A stretch of DNA of 64,000 nt from Microbulbifer harenosus (GCF_005771435.1 NZ_VANI01000001.1:124001-188000), one strand, 5' to 3'; shown: positions 9,767-20,143, counted from the stretch's first letter. Numbers and translations are program-made. The notes: generated from the sequence alone by a model not told the origin.

Positions 9767-9795
9767 ATCATAAGAAAAATGAGAATGTTTATCAA
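9767..9795 (-). promoter_or_regulatory. Fur-box-overlapped promoter of the siderophore receptor
   Basis: On the minus strand TTGATA (9795-9790) is followed after exactly 17 nt by TATGAT (9772-9767), each 5/6 to the sigma-70 consensus. Bases 9780-9794 read TGAGAAT-G-TTTATCA, a 7-1-7 inverted repeat with one mismatch per arm to the Fur consensus TGATAAT-N-ATTATCA. It overlaps the -35 and spacer, so Fur-Fe(II) would block the polymerase. The leader to the ATG is about 125 nt. Confidence 0.75.
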
Positions 9796-9874
9796 TTGCC
9801 TTGTGGTGGCAGCTGTAAATTTGCTACTGATTCCGACGTCGGCGGTGGGCGTTCCATTAAATGCCAGAAGTGAC

Positions 9875-9903
9875 TTGACTCCCCCGGAGGGGATCAATAG
9901 AAT
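9875..9903 (+). promoter_or_regulatory. sigma-70 promoter for initiator tRNA / rimP cluster
   Basis: TTGACT (9875-9880), 17 nt, TAGAAT (9898-9903), both 5/6 to consensus. A GC-rich discriminator (GCGCAGC) follows, as is usual for stable-RNA promoters. Predicted start near 9910, about 70 nt ahead of the first tRNA. The interval 9635-9979 otherwise holds only the divergent receptor promoter; no gene is seen in it. Confidence 0.65.
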
Positions 9904-9979
9904 GCGCAGCCTCTGAGCGGTTGGGGTTACCCGCCGCGGGAAATCGAAGTCTTACCAGGTCGGTTTCCAGGGTTGTTGG

Positions 9980-10056
<77 letters not shown>

Positions 10057-10083
10057 TTTTGGTATCAGTGGTTTTAGCGAGTT

Positions 10084-10103
10084 GCCCTGCGGGCTCTCTT
10101 TTT
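10084..10103 (+). terminator. short intrinsic terminator after tRNA-fMet copy 1
   Basis: Stem GCCC-TGC-GGGC followed by TCTCTTTTT. The corresponding site after copy 2 has GCCC-GAC-GGGC, keeping the stem although the loop changed. The stem is short, so termination may be partial and let transcripts reach rimP. Confidence 0.5.
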
Positions 10104-10159
10104 ACCTCTGGCGGCATGGCCGGCGAAGGTCTAGGATTCAAATCCTGCCCCCGCTACCA
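10088..10159 (+). pseudogene. degenerate initiator-tRNA-like copy 1
   Basis: The 72 nt end in a T-arm and acceptor almost identical to tRNA-fMet (CGAAGGTC, TTCAAATCC, CCCCCGCTACCA), with a 5' TGCGGG that can still pair with the 3' CCCGC. The D-arm is lost (TCTCTTTTTACCT) and the anticodon arm is replaced by CTGGC-GGCATG-GCCGG. It overlaps the terminator. Best read as a decayed tRNA copy; a function as tRNA-like RNA cannot be excluded. Confidence 0.6.
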
Positions 10160-10215
10160 AATTTCCATTTATACTTCTGAAGTTGTAAGTGGTTGTGATA
10201 TCCCAGAGTTGTTGT

Positions 10216-10292
<77 letters not shown>

Positions 10293-10321
10293 AATTCTGT
10301 GCCAGTGGTACTTGGCGAGAT

Positions 10322-10341
10322 GCCCGACGGGCTCTCTTTTT
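10322..10341 (+). terminator. short intrinsic terminator after tRNA-fMet copy 2
   Basis: Stem GCCC-GAC-GGGC followed by TCTCTTTTT, the counterpart of the site at 10084-10103. Confidence 0.5.
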
Positions 10342-10397
10342 ACCTCTGGCGGCATGGCCGGCGAAGGTCTAGGGTTCAAATCCTGCTTCCGCTACCA
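10326..10397 (+). pseudogene. degenerate initiator-tRNA-like copy 2
   Basis: Also 72 nt, and aligned without gaps to the copy at 10088-10159. The middle part (GGGCTCTCTTTTTACC, GGCGGCATGGCCGGCGAAG) is unchanged, but the acceptor now reads CTTCCGCTACCA with 5' GACGGG, so pairing is weaker. It has no D-arm. Confidence 0.55.
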
Positions 10398-10444
10398 AAT
10401 TCTGTAGTCGCTCTCTGGTGTGTTGAGTGTGACTACGCAGTTGA

Positions 10445-10465
10445 AGCCCCTGTTAGGGGCTTTTT
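10445..10465 (+). terminator. intrinsic terminator before rimP
   Basis: AGCCCC-TGTT-AGGGGCT followed by TTTT; a strong GC stem. It closes the tRNA unit. Confidence 0.8.
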
Positions 10466-10546
10466 CGTATCTGCGGCAAACGGGATTAGCCTGGTTTGCC
10501 ATCCGAATGGGCCGGGAGTCGGCGCCGCGGTTTCTCATTCGGACCG

Positions 10547-10575
10547 TGGGGTCAGCTCCGCTGCCCATTTTTTGT
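10547..10575 (+). terminator. second terminator/attenuator-like hairpin in the rimP leader
   Basis: GGG-GT-CAGC-TCC-GCTG-CCC followed by ATTTTTTG. Just upstream, 10475-10481 and 10494-10500 (GGCAAAC/GTTTGCC) form another hairpin. Together with the terminator at 10445 these make the 10293-10657 interval a structured leader without genes. Confidence 0.45.
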
Positions 10576-10657
10576 TTTTGCAATCTGCTGCGGCAATTGC
10601 ACATCCGCCCCGGCGGTCGGCAATACGGCTGACACGATCGCGGGCCAAAGTGGTGAT

Positions 10658-11134
10658 ATGGCAAGCAAGCGCGAACTTTTGGAAGAACTTCTGGCTCCGG
10701 TGGTGGAATCACTGGGTTGTGAGTTGTGGGGGATCGAATACCAGACCCACGGCCGCAACGCCCTGCTGCGCATTTACATTGATGCGGAAGAGGGGGTCAC
10801 CGTGGAGGACTGCGAAAAGGTCAGCCGCCAGGCGAGTGCGGTGCTGGATGTGGAAGACCCCATTAGCGGCAATTACACCTTGGAAGTTTCCTCTCCGGGA
10901 ATGGACCGCCCGCTGTACAAACTCGAACAGTACGAGCGTTTTATGGGCGCCCAGATAGAAGTGCGTCTGCGTATGCCGCTTGAAGGTCAGCGCAAGTGGC
11001 GCGGCCTGCTGGCCGGTGTGGAAGGCGATGAAGTGGTCCTGCGCATCGACAGCGAAAATGAATACCTGCTGCCGATCGACAGTATTGAGCGGGCGAATGT
11101 GATTCCGCAGTTCGAGAGCGGAAAGAAGAAGTAG
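10658..11134 (+). CDS. rimP: ribosome maturation factor RimP
   Basis: A 158-residue RimP (YhbC family) that helps 30S subunit assembly. It starts [28 protein letters not shown], the family's N-terminal alpha/beta domain. Signature stretches LLRIYID and [12 protein letters not shown] (residues about 75-86) are present, then the small SH3-like C-terminal domain. A longer in-frame start at 10496 would add 54 residues unlike any RimP, so the ATG at 10658 is taken. First gene of the rimP-nusA-infB cluster downstream of initiator tRNA, the usual order in gammaproteobacteria. Confidence 0.96.
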   Translation: MASKRELLEELLAPVVESLGCELWGIEYQTHGRNALLRIYIDAEEGVTVEDCEKVSRQASAVLDVEDPISGNYTLEVSSPGMDRPLYKLEQYERFMGAQIEVRLRMPLEGQRKWRGLLAGVEGDEVVLRIDSENEYLLPIDSIERANVIPQFESGKKK

Positions 11135-11311
11135 CGCGTTCCCCGCACAGCTTGTGGTGCTCTCTACAGGCGCGAGCAAAGTAGTTTTCGTCCCCGGAGT
11201 TTCCGGGAATATTTTGAAGGGCAATGCAGAAGTAGCGGGTGGGGATGGCACGCGTGCCCCTCACCATGGCATTGAATTAAAAGCACGTAGCGTTTTTGAA
11301 GAGGCAGCTGC

Positions 11312-12808
11312 ATGAACAAAGAAATCTTGCTGGTAGCCGAGGCGGTTTCCAACGAGAAAGGCGTTGACCGGGAAATTATTTTCCAGGCAATCGAGGCGGC
11401 CCTGGCAACGGCCACCAAGAAGCGCTACGACGAAGATTCCACCATCCAGGTGATCATCAATCGTCGCACCGGTGACTACGAAACTTTCCGCAGCTGGGAA
11501 GTGGTGGACGATGAGACTCTGGCGGAACTGGGTACCCAGTTCACTCTGGAAGAAGCGCACGAGAAAGATCCCGAGTTGAAAGCCGGCGACGTGTATCGGG
11601 AGCTGGTGGAAAACGTCGAGTTCGGCCGTATCGCCGCGCAGACCGCCAAGCAAGTGATCGTGCAGAAGGTTCGTGAAGCCGAGCGCGCAAAAATCGTTGA
11701 CGAATATCGCGATCGCGTCGGCGATCTGATCAGCGGCACTGTAAAAAAGGTGACTCGCGATTTTATCGCTGTGGATCTGGGCAACAACGCCGAAGCGCGT
11801 CTGCCCCGCGACCAGCTGGTTGGCCGCGAAATTTTCCGTCTCGGTGACCGTGTGCGCGCCATCCTGAAGGAAATTCTGCCGGAAGCGCGTGGCCCGCAGC
11901 TGATACTGAGCCGCTCCTGTCCGGAGATGCTGATCGAACTGTTCCGCATCGAAGTGCCGGAAATCTCCGAGCAGGTTATTGAGATCAAGGGCGCCGCGCG
12001 CGACCCGGGCCTGCGCGCCAAGATTGCGGTGAAAACCAACGACGGTCGTATCGACCCGGTGGGGGCCTGTGTGGGCATGCGCGGTGCGCGTGTGCAGGCG
12101 GTGTCCAATGAACTGTCCGGCGAGCGCGTGGATATCGTGCTGTGGGACGACAACCCTGCCCAGTTCGTCATCAACGCCATGGCTCCGGCGGAAATCGAAT
12201 CCATCGTTGTGGATGAAGACGCTGGCTCCATGGACGTGGCGGTTGCCGAAGAAAACCTGGCCATGGCCATCGGCCGCAGCGGCCAGAACGTGCGCCTGGC
12301 ATCCGAGCTGACCGAGTGGCAGATCAACGTGATGAGCGTTGAAGCCTGGCAGGCCAAGCAGGAGGCCGAGTCCGGCAGCATCATGGAAGTCTTCATGGAG
12401 CGCCTGGATATCGACGAAGATGTGGCCGGTGTTCTGGTGGACGAAGGTTTCACCAGCCTCGAGGAAGTGGCCTATGTGCCGCTGGAAGAGATGCTTACCA
12501 TCGAAGGCTTTGACGCAGAGATTGCCGAAGAGCTGCGCGCCCGCGCCAAGGATGCCCTGCTGACCCAGGCGCTGGCGTCTGAAGAACAGTTGGATGCTGG
12601 TGAGCCGCAGGAAGATCTTCTGAACATGGAAGGCATGGATCGCCAGCTGGCATTCCAGCTCGCGAGCCGCGGCGTGGCCTCCATGGAAGACCTGGCGGAG
12701 CAGGCGGTAGATGACCTGCTCGACATTGAAGGTATGGATGAAGAGCGCGCTGCCGCGCTGATCATGAAAGCCCGCGAACCCTGGTTCGCCGACGACAGTG
12801 ATCAATAA
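11312..12808 (+). CDS. nusA: transcription termination/antitermination factor NusA
   Basis: A 498-residue NusA, full length. The N-terminal RNA-polymerase-binding domain ([18 protein letters not shown]) is followed by an S1 domain near 135-200 ([26 protein letters not shown]) and two KH domains ([43 protein letters not shown]). The C-terminal half has two acidic helix-hairpin-helix repeats (residues about 360-430 and 435-495), as in E. coli. It binds elongating polymerase and modulates pausing, termination and antitermination. The 177-nt gap from rimP contains a palindrome GGCACGCGTGCC (11247-11258) but no gene. Confidence 0.97.
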   Translation: MNKEILLVAEAVSNEKGVDREIIFQAIEAALATATKKRYDEDSTIQVIINRRTGDYETFRSWEVVDDETLAELGTQFTLEEAHEKDPELKAGDVYRELVENVEFGRIAAQTAKQVIVQKVREAERAKIVDEYRDRVGDLISGTVKKVTRDFIAVDLGNNAEARLPRDQLVGREIFRLGDRVRAILKEILPEARGPQLILSRSCPEMLIELFRIEVPEISEQVIEIKGAARDPGLRAKIAVKTNDGRIDPVGACVGMRGARVQAVSNELSGERVDIVLWDDNPAQFVINAMAPAEIESIVVDEDAGSMDVAVAEENLAMAIGRSGQNVRLASELTEWQINVMSVEAWQAKQEAESGSIMEVFMERLDIDEDVAGVLVDEGFTSLEEVAYVPLEEMLTIEGFDAEIAEELRARAKDALLTQALASEEQLDAGEPQEDLLNMEGMDRQLAFQLASRGVASMEDLAEQAVDDLLDIEGMDEERAAALIMKAREPWFADDSDQ

Positions 12809-12954
12809 GCTGGATACCCCAGTGCCGGGCCTGTGCCCGGCCACGCGCACCGCTGTTGGGTGCGCGCCACGAATTGCCTGCTGTGCAGGTCAAGGGTGGA
12901 GCAGCAAAATGCATTGAAGCTGCTCTGCCACCAAGTGACTTTTTAGGAGAGAGA

Positions 12955-15774
12955 ATGGCCGAAGTAACAGTTAGCGAACTCGCCAAATCGGTTGGTGCCA
13001 CCGAAGAGCGTCTGCTCAAGCAGATGCAGGAAGCGGGTTTGCCCCACACTTCAGCAGATGCGAAGGTATCTGCGGAAGAAAAACAGGTCCTGCTCAACTT
13101 CCTGAAAAGCAGTCACGGGGAGCAGAGCGCTTCACCTCGCAAGATCACCCTCAAGCGCAAAACCACCACAACACTGAAAACCGGATCGGGCGCCGGCCGT
13201 AAAACAGTGAATGTGGAAGTGCGCAAGAAGCGCACCTACGTCAAGCGCGCAGAGACCGAAGAGGCCGAACAGCCCGAGCTGGATACTTCCGCCCTGAAGA
13301 AGGCCGAGGAAGAGCTGGCCGCGGCAGAAAAGGCCGCAGCCGAGCGCGCGCGCGCCGAGCAGGAGGCTGCCGAAGCCGAGGCCAGAGCGCGTGCCGAGGC
13401 GGAAGCCAAAGCCCGTCAGGAAGCGGAAGAAGCGGCGAAGGCACAGGCGGAAGCCGAAGCCAAAGTTGCGGAACAAGCCGCCGATGCGAAATCTGCAGAA
13501 GCTGAAAAGGCCGCGGCACCCGAGCCGAAACCGGAACCCAAACCGGAAGCACCGCCCGTCCGCTCAAGCTATGTCGATGACATCGAGGTCATGCGTCTTG
13601 CCGCCATTGAGCGTCGCAAGAAGGAAGACGAGCGCGAAGCGGCCGAACTGGAAGAGAAGAAAGCGCGCGTAGAAGCAGAGCGCGCACGTCTTGAGCAGGA
13701 GCAGAAAGAGCGCGCCGAGCGTGTGGAGCTCACCAAGAAGAAAGATGCCGAGGAAGCCGGAGCCAAGGCGGCCGCTCCCCGCCGTAAGCACGAGACGGTT
13801 GACGTTGTTCGCGAAGAAGACGACGACGAGCCGCGCAAGCGTCGCGGTGGCCGTCGCAGCAAGTCCGGCCCGAAAAAGACCAGTAGAACCTCGCTCTTTG
13901 ATGCGGCACTGGAAGCCTTCGACAGCGACGAAGAGGAAAAGCGCAGTACGCGTTCCCTGTCTCGCCCGACGCTGAAAGTCAAGAATACGCACGGCTTCAA
14001 AAGGCCGACAGGAAAACAAGTGTACGAAGTACAACTGGGCGAGACCATCACCGTCGGCGATCTGGCCAAGCAGCTGAATATCAAAGCCGGCGAGCTGATC
14101 AAGCGCCTGATGAAAATGGGCGAAATGGTTACCATCAACCAGAGCCTGGATCGCGAAACTGCAACCCTGATCGTGGAAGAACTGGGCCACAAGGTGGTTC
14201 TGCGCTCCGAGAACGAATTGGAAGAGCAACTGGTTGCCCAGTCCCAGCAGGTGGAAGGGGAAGAAGTGTCGCGCGCCCCGGTGGTTACCGTTATGGGCCA
14301 CGTCGACCACGGCAAAACCTCGCTGCTGGATTACATCCGCAACACCAAAGTGGTTTCTGGTGAGGCCGGTGGTATTACCCAGCACATCGGTGCTTACCGG
14401 GTGCCGACCAGCCACGGTGAGATCGCCTTCCTGGATACTCCCGGCCACGCCGCGTTTACCGCTATGCGTGCCCGCGGTGCCCAGGCCACCGACGTAGTGA
14501 TTCTTGTGGTTGCGGCGGACGACGGCGTGATGCCACAGACCGAAGAGGCTATCGCCCACGCCAAGGCGGCGGGCGTACCGCTGGTGGTCGCAATCAACAA
14601 GTGCGACAAGGAAGCGGCCGATCCGGACCGCGTGAAGAACGAGCTGGCGGCCAAAGACGTAATCCCGGAAGACTGGGGTGGCGACACTCAGTTTGTGCAG
14701 GTGTCCGCGCACACCGGCCAGGGCATCGACGAGCTGCTGGAAGCGGTATCCCTGCAGGCGGAAATGCTGGAACTGAAAGCCAAGGTGGGCGTACCTGCAA
14801 CCGGTGTGGTGATCGAAGCGCGTCTCGAGAAGGGCCGCGGTGTGGTTGCCACACTGCTGGTACAAAACGGCGAACTGAAGCGCGGCGATATCGTCCTTGC
14901 CGGCCAGAGCTTCGGCCGCGTGCGCGCCATGACCAATGAGCTGGGCAAGTCCGTGAAAGATGCTGGCCCGTCCACGCCGGTGGAACTGCTGGGCCTGGAT
15001 TCCACGCCCAATGCCGGTGACGAGTTCCTTGTGGTCGCGGACGAGCGCAAAGCGCGCGAAGTGGCGGAGCAGCGCGCCGAGAAAGAGCGTTCCGAGCGTA
15101 TGCAGCGTCAGCAGGCGGCCAAACTCGAGAACATGTTTGCGAACATGGAGGCCGGTGAGAAGAAAGTCCTGCCGGTGGTGCTCAAGACCGATGTGCGCGG
15201 CTCTCTGGAAGCCATCCAGTCTGCACTGATGGACATCGGCAACGAGGAAGTGTCTGTGACCGTGGTGTCCAGCGGCGTCGGCGGCATCGCCGAGAACGAC
15301 GTCAACCTGGCGCTCACCTCCGGTGCCATCGTTCTTGGGTTCAACACCCGTGCCGATGTGGCCGCGCGCAAACTGGCGGAAAACGAGGGCGTGGAAATCC
15401 GCTACTACAGCGTGATCTACAACCTGTTGGACGAAGTGAAGCAGGCCCTGTCCGGCATGCTGGATCCGGAAGTGCGCGAAGAAATCGTCGGTATCGCCGA
15501 AGTGCGCGACGTATTCCGCTCGCCCAAGTTCGGCGCCATTGCCGGTTGTATGGTTACCGAGGGTACCGTCTACCGCAACAAACCGATCCGTGTACTGCGC
15601 GACAACGTGGTGATCTATCAGGGCGAGCTGGAGTCTCTGCGCCGCTTCAAAGACGACGTGGCTGAAGTCCGTCACGGCATGGAGTGTGGTATCGGCGTTA
15701 AAGACTACAATGATGTCAAACCCGGCGATCAGATTGAGGTCTACGACATCACCAAGGTAGCTCGCGAGCTGTAA
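12955..15774 (+). CDS. infB: translation initiation factor IF-2
   Basis: A 939-residue IF-2. The ATG at 12955 has AGGAGAGA in front and begins [24 protein letters not shown], the IF2_N fold. Residues about 110-330 are a long charged Ala/Glu/Lys-rich segment. The GTPase domain has G1 GHVDHGKTS (about 448), G3 DTPGH (494-498) and G4 NKCD (548-551). Domains II, III and the C-terminal fMet-tRNA-binding domain follow (ending [12 protein letters not shown]). It delivers initiator tRNA to the 30S subunit, and here it lies in the same cluster as two initiator tRNA genes. An upstream in-frame start at 12856 adds an untypical extension and was not used. Confidence 0.97.
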   Translation: MAEVTVSELAKSVGATEERLLKQMQEAGLPHTSADAKVSAEEKQVLLNFLKSSHGEQSASPRKITLKRKTTTTLKTGSGAGRKTVNVEVRKKRTYVKRAETEEAEQPELDTSALKKAEEELAAAEKAAAERARAEQEAAEAEARARAEAEAKARQEAEEAAKAQAEAEAKVAEQAADAKSAEAEKAAAPEPKPEPKPEAPPVRSSYVDDIEVMRLAAIERRKKEDEREAAELEEKKARVEAERARLEQEQKERAERVELTKKKDAEEAGAKAAAPRRKHETVDVVREEDDDEPRKRRGGRRSKSGPKKTSRTSLFDAALEAFDSDEEEKRSTRSLSRPTLKVKNTHGFKRPTGKQVYEVQLGETITVGDLAKQLNIKAGELIKRLMKMGEMVTINQSLDRETATLIVEELGHKVVLRSENELEEQLVAQSQQVEGEEVSRAPVVTVMGHVDHGKTSLLDYIRNTKVVSGEAGGITQHIGAYRVPTSHGEIAFLDTPGHAAFTAMRARGAQATDVVILVVAADDGVMPQTEEAIAHAKAAGVPLVVAINKCDKEAADPDRVKNELAAKDVIPEDWGGDTQFVQVSAHTGQGIDELLEAVSLQAEMLELKAKVGVPATGVVIEARLEKGRGVVATLLVQNGELKRGDIVLAGQSFGRVRAMTNELGKSVKDAGPSTPVELLGLDSTPNAGDEFLVVADERKAREVAEQRAEKERSERMQRQQAAKLENMFANMEAGEKKVLPVVLKTDVRGSLEAIQSALMDIGNEEVSVTVVSSGVGGIAENDVNLALTSGAIVLGFNTRADVAARKLAENEGVEIRYYSVIYNLLDEVKQALSGMLDPEVREEIVGIAEVRDVFRSPKFGAIAGCMVTEGTVYRNKPIRVLRDNVVIYQGELESLRRFKDDVAEVRHGMECGIGVKDYNDVKPGDQIEVYDITKVAREL

Positions 15775-15783
15775 TTGTCCGTC

Positions 15784-15810
15784 GCCCCGGCCAAGGCCGG
15801 GGCCCATTTT
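15784..15810 (+). terminator. GC-rich hairpin after infB (possible weak terminator)
   Basis: GCCCCGGCC-AA-GGCCGGGGC followed by CCATTTTGG. The 9-bp stem is perfect but the T tract is poor. It may reduce read-through into rbfA or protect the infB 3' end. Confidence 0.45.
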
Positions 15811-15811
15811 G

Positions 15812-15869
15812 GTTCGCCTGCAAGCAGGCTCCTACAGAGTGTTTTGTGGGAGCCTGCTTGCAGGCGAAC
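15812..15869. repeat. REP pair (BIME) between infB and rbfA
   Basis: Units at 15812-15835 (minus) and 15846-15869 (plus; head GTGGGAG instead of GTAGGAG) with a 10-nt spacer. Inserted inside an otherwise conserved operon, 22 nt before the rbfA ATG. Confidence 0.9.
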
Positions 15870-15891
15870 AGCCATTTTCGATAGGTATTCA

Positions 15892-16329
15892 ATGGCCAAA
15901 GAATTCCACCGCGCCGACCGGGTCGCCGATGCCATGCGTCGCGAGCTGGCCCAGCTGATTCAGCACGAAGTGCGCGACCCGCGGGTTGGCATGGTCAATG
16001 TCAACGACGTGGAAGTGAGTCGCGATCTCACCGTTGCCAAGGTCTATGTGACCCTGGTGGGTGAAGACGATCCGAGCAAGATTGAAATTTCCATGGCCGC
16101 GCTCAACAAGGCGGCGGGCTTTCTGCGCAGTCAGCTGGCCAAAGAGATCCAGATCCGTACCATTCCCCGTCTGCACTTCCGCTACGACGAGACGTCCGTG
16201 CGCGGCCAGCACCTCTCTGCACTGATCGACAAGGCCGTGAAGGCGGATCAGAAACATGTCGATATTGACGAAGACCGCGGCGGCGATGAAGGCCGTCAGG
16301 AAGGCTCTCAGGAAGAAAGTAACGACTGA
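15892..16329 (+). CDS. rbfA: ribosome-binding factor A
   Basis: A 145-residue RbfA, a KH-like 30S assembly factor needed for late 16S maturation. It begins MAKEFHRADRVADAMRRELAQLIQHEVRDPR, with NVNDVEVSRDLTVAKVYVT and the signature IPRLHFRYDETSVRG at about 94-108. The C-terminal tail is acidic/Gln-rich. The frame runs 39 codons upstream through the REP pair, but the family start and codon use favour ATG 15892. The stop overlaps the truB ATG by one base. Confidence 0.95.
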   Translation: MAKEFHRADRVADAMRRELAQLIQHEVRDPRVGMVNVNDVEVSRDLTVAKVYVTLVGEDDPSKIEISMAALNKAAGFLRSQLAKEIQIRTIPRLHFRYDETSVRGQHLSALIDKAVKADQKHVDIDEDRGGDEGRQEGSQEESND

Positions 16330-17279
16330 TGGGCCGCAGACCAAAATGGGGACGCCAGGTCGACGGTGTGCTGTTGCTGAACAAGCCCGCCGGAATCACG
16401 GCCAACGACGCCCTGCAAAAAGCCAAACGTCTCTTTTTCGCCAATCGCGCCGGCCACACCGGGGCGTTGGACCCACTGGCGACCGGTGTACTGCCGATCT
16501 GCTTCGGTGAGGCCACCAAGTTTTCCCAGTACCTGTTGGATGCCGACAAGCGCTATCGCAGCACCTTCTGCCTCGGGATGACCACCGAGACAGGAGATGC
16601 CGACGGCAATGTGGTTTCCACTAGTGATGCGTCCGGGGTCACCGAGGCGCAGGTGCGCAAGGCGATGGAAGCTTTCCGCGGCACTATCCGTCAGGTGCCA
16701 TCCATGTACTCGGCGCTCAAGTACAACGGCCAGCCGCTGTACAAACTGGCGCGCCAGGGCATCGAGGTGGAGCGGGAAGCGCGGGAAGTGGAAATTTATT
16801 CCTACGAATTGCTCAAATTTATTCCCGGGGCAGACTCTCCTGACAAGTTGCCGCGGGCGGAAATCGAGGTGCACTGCTCCAAGGGGACCTATGTGCGCAG
16901 TCTCGCCGAGGATCTGGGCAAAGTACTCGGTGTCGGTGCCTTCGTGGAAAAACTGCACCGCAGTGCCGCCGGTCCCTACCGTGAGGAGGACGCGGTCACC
17001 CTGGACGAGCTCACTGCCGAGCGCGGTGATGGCCAGGCGGAACTGCTGGATCACCACCTGCTACCGGCGGATTCTCCCGCCTCCGGACTGCCCAAAATGA
17101 TCCTTACGGATGACTCGGGTTACTATCTGCGTCAGGGTCAGCCGGTGATGGATCTGCAGGTCTATCGTTTGGGCGATGAAGGTGATATGGTGCGCCTCTT
17201 CCTGGAAAGTGGCGAATTTCTGGGCGTTGGAGAGATTACCGATGACGGGCGGGTCGCCCCCCGCCGGTTGGTGAAATAG
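16329..17279 (+). CDS. truB: tRNA pseudouridine(55) synthase TruB
   Basis: A 316-residue TruB, which converts U55 in the T-loop of tRNAs. The catalytic loop GHTGALDPLATGVLPI puts the nucleophile at Asp48, as in E. coli. YRSTFCLGMTTETGDADG and the C-terminal PUA-like region (MILTDDSGYYLRQGQPV... FLGVGEI) are present. The ATG overlaps the rbfA stop (TGATG), so translation is probably coupled. Confidence 0.96.
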   Translation: MGRRPKWGRQVDGVLLLNKPAGITANDALQKAKRLFFANRAGHTGALDPLATGVLPICFGEATKFSQYLLDADKRYRSTFCLGMTTETGDADGNVVSTSDASGVTEAQVRKAMEAFRGTIRQVPSMYSALKYNGQPLYKLARQGIEVEREAREVEIYSYELLKFIPGADSPDKLPRAEIEVHCSKGTYVRSLAEDLGKVLGVGAFVEKLHRSAAGPYREEDAVTLDELTAERGDGQAELLDHHLLPADSPASGLPKMILTDDSGYYLRQGQPVMDLQVYRLGDEGDMVRLFLESGEFLGVGEITDDGRVAPRRLVK

Positions 17280-17292
17280 CACTCCTGATTGT

Positions 17293-17372
17293 CGTCATAC
17301 CGGACGCTTTTTTCATGCCGGACTCGATTCGGCACGGTATCCAGTGGGTTCCGGAACAAGTCCGGAATGACG
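17293..17372. repeat. palindromic intergenic repeat (CCGGAC type)
   Basis: Arms CGTCATACCGGAC (17293-17305) and GTCCGGAATGACG (17360-17372) enclose CATGCCGGACTCGATTCGGCACGG, a smaller imperfect palindrome. Resembles the TCATTCCGGACTTG repeats scattered in many proteobacterial genomes. Unrelated to the RAYT REPs of this window. Confidence 0.6.
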
Positions 17373-17480
17373 GTAAAAAGGTGCTGTGCGCAGGACATCC
17401 TGCAAACGTAATTAGCTGATCTGTAAACATGCACGGGTCAGCCGAATTTTCAAAGCATGTTACGAACGAGGTAATTCGTT

Positions 17481-17750
17481 ATGGCACTGTCTGCATCTGA
17501 AAAAGCAGCCATCCTGAAAGAGCACGGCCAGGCCGCTGGTGATACCGGTTCTCCGGAAGTCCAGGTTGCCCTGCTGACCGCCAACATCAACAAGCTTCAG
17601 GGTCACTTTGCTTCTCACAAGCAAGACCACCACTCCCGTCGTGGTCTGATCCGCATGGTAAACCAGCGTCGTAAGCTGCTGGACTACCTGAAGCGCAAGG
17701 ATCTGAACCGTTACGCACAGCTGATCGCCAAGCTCGGCCTGCGTCGCTAA
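17481..17750 (+). CDS. rpsO: 30S ribosomal protein S15
   Basis: An 89-residue S15, normal length, with [28 protein letters not shown] and the RNA-binding [22 protein letters not shown]. It binds the central domain of 16S rRNA. The ATG is preceded by ACGAGG. It lies between truB and pnp, the standard position, and is followed by a strong terminator. Confidence 0.97.
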   Translation: MALSASEKAAILKEHGQAAGDTGSPEVQVALLTANINKLQGHFASHKQDHHSRRGLIRMVNQRRKLLDYLKRKDLNRYAQLIAKLGLRR

Positions 17751-17757
17751 GACCCTG

Positions 17758-17792
17758 AGAATGCCCGCCCCTTGGCGGGCATTCTTCTTTTT
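17758..17792 (+). terminator. intrinsic terminator after rpsO
   Basis: GAATGCCCGCC-CCTT-GGCGGGCATTC followed by TTCTTTTT. The 11-bp stem with T tract separates rpsO from pnp. Confidence 0.9.
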
Positions 17793-17874
17793 AGCGGTAA
17801 GAATTGACGAATTTTCAGGGGCAAAGATGTTTCCCTGGGAATGCTGGGCGGCCTTTGGCTTTGGCCCGGCGAAA

Positions 17875-17938
17875 TTCGCCTGCAAGCAGGCTCCTACACA
17901 ATGATTTGTAAAATGTAGGAGCCTGCTTGCAGGCGAAC
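17875..17938. repeat. REP pair (BIME) between rpsO and pnp
   Basis: Units at 17875-17897 (minus) and 17915-17938 (plus), 17-nt spacer. It lies 57 nt before the pnp start, the region that in E. coli carries the pnp autoregulatory leader; whether it interferes is unknown. Confidence 0.9.
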
Positions 17939-17995
17939 ACACTGTAGGGGCTGTTGGAATGGGCCAGCAGCCGTAAGGAAACAGGAAAGATACTA

Positions 17996-20104
17996 GTGAA
18001 TCCAGTAACCAAAACCTTCCAGTACGGGAAAGACCAGGTCACCATCGAAACCGGCCGCATCGCGCGCCAGGCTACCGGTGCGGCGCTTGTCACCATGGGC
18101 GAAACCGTTGTTCTTTGTACCGTTGTCGGTGCCAAAGACGCCAAAGCCGGTCAGGACTTTTTCCCGCTGTCTGTACATTACCAAGAGAAGGCCTACGCGG
18201 CCGGTAAAATTCCCGGTGGCTTCTTCAAGCGTGAAGGCCGCCCGTCGGAAAAAGAAACACTGACTTCCCGCCTGATCGATCGTCCGATCCGTCCGCTGTT
18301 CCCGAAAGGTTTCATGAACGAAGTACAGGTGATGATCACCGTGCTGTCCGCGGAAAAAGACGTGGATCCGGATATTGCCAGCATGATTGGTACCTCAGCG
18401 GCTCTGTCGATCTCCGGCATTCCGTTCAATGGCCCGATCGGCGCTGCGCGCGTCGGCTACACCGAAAAAGACGGTTACCTGCTGAACCCGCGTTACAGCC
18501 AACTGAAAACGTCCGAGCTGGACATGGTTGTCGCTGGTACCAAAGACGCCGTGCTGATGGTGGAATCCGAAGCGGCTGAACTGCCGGAAGACATCATGCT
18601 GGGCGCAGTGCTGTATGCCCACCAGGAAATGCAGGCGGTAGTTAAAGTCTGTGAAGAGCTGAAAGCCGAAGCGGGTAAACCCACTTGGGACTGGCAACCT
18701 GAAGCCGTTAACGAAGAGCTGAAGTCCGCACTGGAAACCCAGTTCGGCGAGCAGGTGAAAGAAGCCTATCGCATCACCAACAAGCAGCAGCGCACCACCC
18801 GTCTGGGCGAACTGCGCAATGCCGCCGCGGCTGAACTGGCCACCGAAGAAGTGGATGAGGGCACCGTAAAAACCTACTTCGGCAAGCTGGAGAAGAAAAT
18901 CGTGCGCGGTGCCGTGGTACGCGGCGAGCCCCGTATCGACGGCCGCGACACCAAGACCGTGCGCCCGATCAGCGTGGAAGTGGGCGTGCTGCCAAAAAGC
19001 CACGGCTCCGCGCTGTTCACCCGCGGTGAGACCCAGGCTCTGGTAGTTGCCACCCTCGGCGCCACCCGCGATGCGCAAATCATCGACGCGCTGGAAGGCG
19101 AGCGCAAAGACTACTTTATGTTGCACTACAACTTCCCTCCCTATTCTGTGGGTGAGGCGGGTCGTGTAGGTGCTACCGGTCGCCGCGAAATCGGCCACGG
19201 CCGTCTGGCCCGCCGCGGTATTGCTGCGGTTCTGCCGAACCCGGAATCGTTCCCCTACACCCTGCGTGTGGTTTCCGAGATCACCGAATCCAACGGTTCC
19301 AGCTCAATGGCGTCTGTATGTGGCTCCAGTCTGGCGCTGATGGACGCGGGTGTTCCGCTGAAGGCACCGGTTGCCGGTATTGCCATGGGTCTGGTGAAGG
19401 AGGACGACGGCTTTGCCGTTCTGACCGATATCCTGGGTGACGAAGACCACCTGGGCGACATGGACTTCAAAGTGGCCGGTACCGCGAGCGGCGTAACCGC
19501 GCTGCAGATGGACATCAAGATCGAAGGCATCACCGAAGAAATCATGGAGACTGCCTTGGAGCAGGCTCTGCAGGCTCGCCTGCACATCCTCGCGGAAATG
19601 AACAAGGTGATCGGCGCTTCCCGTGAAGTGGTCAATGAAAATGCCCCGCGCTACGCGACTCTGAAGATCCATCCGGACAAGATCCGCGACGTGATCGGTA
19701 AGGGCGGCGCGACCATCCGCTCCATTACCGAAGAGACTGGTGCTTCCATCGATATCGAAGACGATGGCACTGTAAAAGTCTTCGGTGAAGACGGTGTGAG
19801 CCTGGAAGCGGCGGTTACCCGTATCGAGGAAATCACCGCGGAAGCCGAGATTGGCGCGATCTACGAAGGTAAGGTTGTGCGCATTGTCGACTTCGGTGCG
19901 TTCGTCAACTTCCTGCCGGGTAAAGACGGACTGGTGCACATCTCCCAGATCGCGGAAGAGCGTGTCAACGCAGTGACCGACTACCTGAGCGAAGGCCAGA
20001 TGGTCAAGGTCAAGGTGCTGGACGTAGACCAGCGTGGCCGCATTAAGCTGTCCATCAAGGAAGCCACTGCCGATCAGGCAGAAGAGGCAACCGGAGAGGA
20101 GTAA
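17996..20104 (+). CDS. pnp: polyribonucleotide nucleotidyltransferase (PNPase)
   Basis: A 702-residue PNPase, the phosphorolytic 3'-5' exoribonuclease of the degradosome. The GTG at 17996 is chosen because the family starts at xNPxxKxFQYG and GGAAAG lies ahead; the frame is open 14 codons further. Two RNase PH domains are visible ([64 protein letters not shown]). Then come KH ([25 protein letters not shown]) and S1 ([34 protein letters not shown]) domains. Length and order match E. coli (711 residues). Confidence 0.97.
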   Translation: MNPVTKTFQYGKDQVTIETGRIARQATGAALVTMGETVVLCTVVGAKDAKAGQDFFPLSVHYQEKAYAAGKIPGGFFKREGRPSEKETLTSRLIDRPIRPLFPKGFMNEVQVMITVLSAEKDVDPDIASMIGTSAALSISGIPFNGPIGAARVGYTEKDGYLLNPRYSQLKTSELDMVVAGTKDAVLMVESEAAELPEDIMLGAVLYAHQEMQAVVKVCEELKAEAGKPTWDWQPEAVNEELKSALETQFGEQVKEAYRITNKQQRTTRLGELRNAAAAELATEEVDEGTVKTYFGKLEKKIVRGAVVRGEPRIDGRDTKTVRPISVEVGVLPKSHGSALFTRGETQALVVATLGATRDAQIIDALEGERKDYFMLHYNFPPYSVGEAGRVGATGRREIGHGRLARRGIAAVLPNPESFPYTLRVVSEITESNGSSSMASVCGSSLALMDAGVPLKAPVAGIAMGLVKEDDGFAVLTDILGDEDHLGDMDFKVAGTASGVTALQMDIKIEGITEEIMETALEQALQARLHILAEMNKVIGASREVVNENAPRYATLKIHPDKIRDVIGKGGATIRSITEETGASIDIEDDGTVKVFGEDGVSLEAAVTRIEEITAEAEIGAIYEGKVVRIVDFGAFVNFLPGKDGLVHISQIAEERVNAVTDYLSEGQMVKVKVLDVDQRGRIKLSIKEATADQAEEATGEE

Positions 20105-20143
20105 TCCTCCGGGGACACAGACAGCCCGCTTGCGGGCTGACGG

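Noticed and set aside
10084-10103. CRISPR-like reading of the repeated tRNA region
   Set aside because: The repeats are a two-copy tandem duplication of tRNA, terminator and tRNA relic, without spacers or cas genes.
11261-12850. 529-codon minus-strand frame over nusA
   Set aside because: Antisense shadow of nusA; no recognised domain.
13564-15807. 747-codon minus-strand frame over infB
   Set aside because: Antisense shadow of a highly conserved gene; no protein motif, and it ends together with the codon-bias signal of infB.
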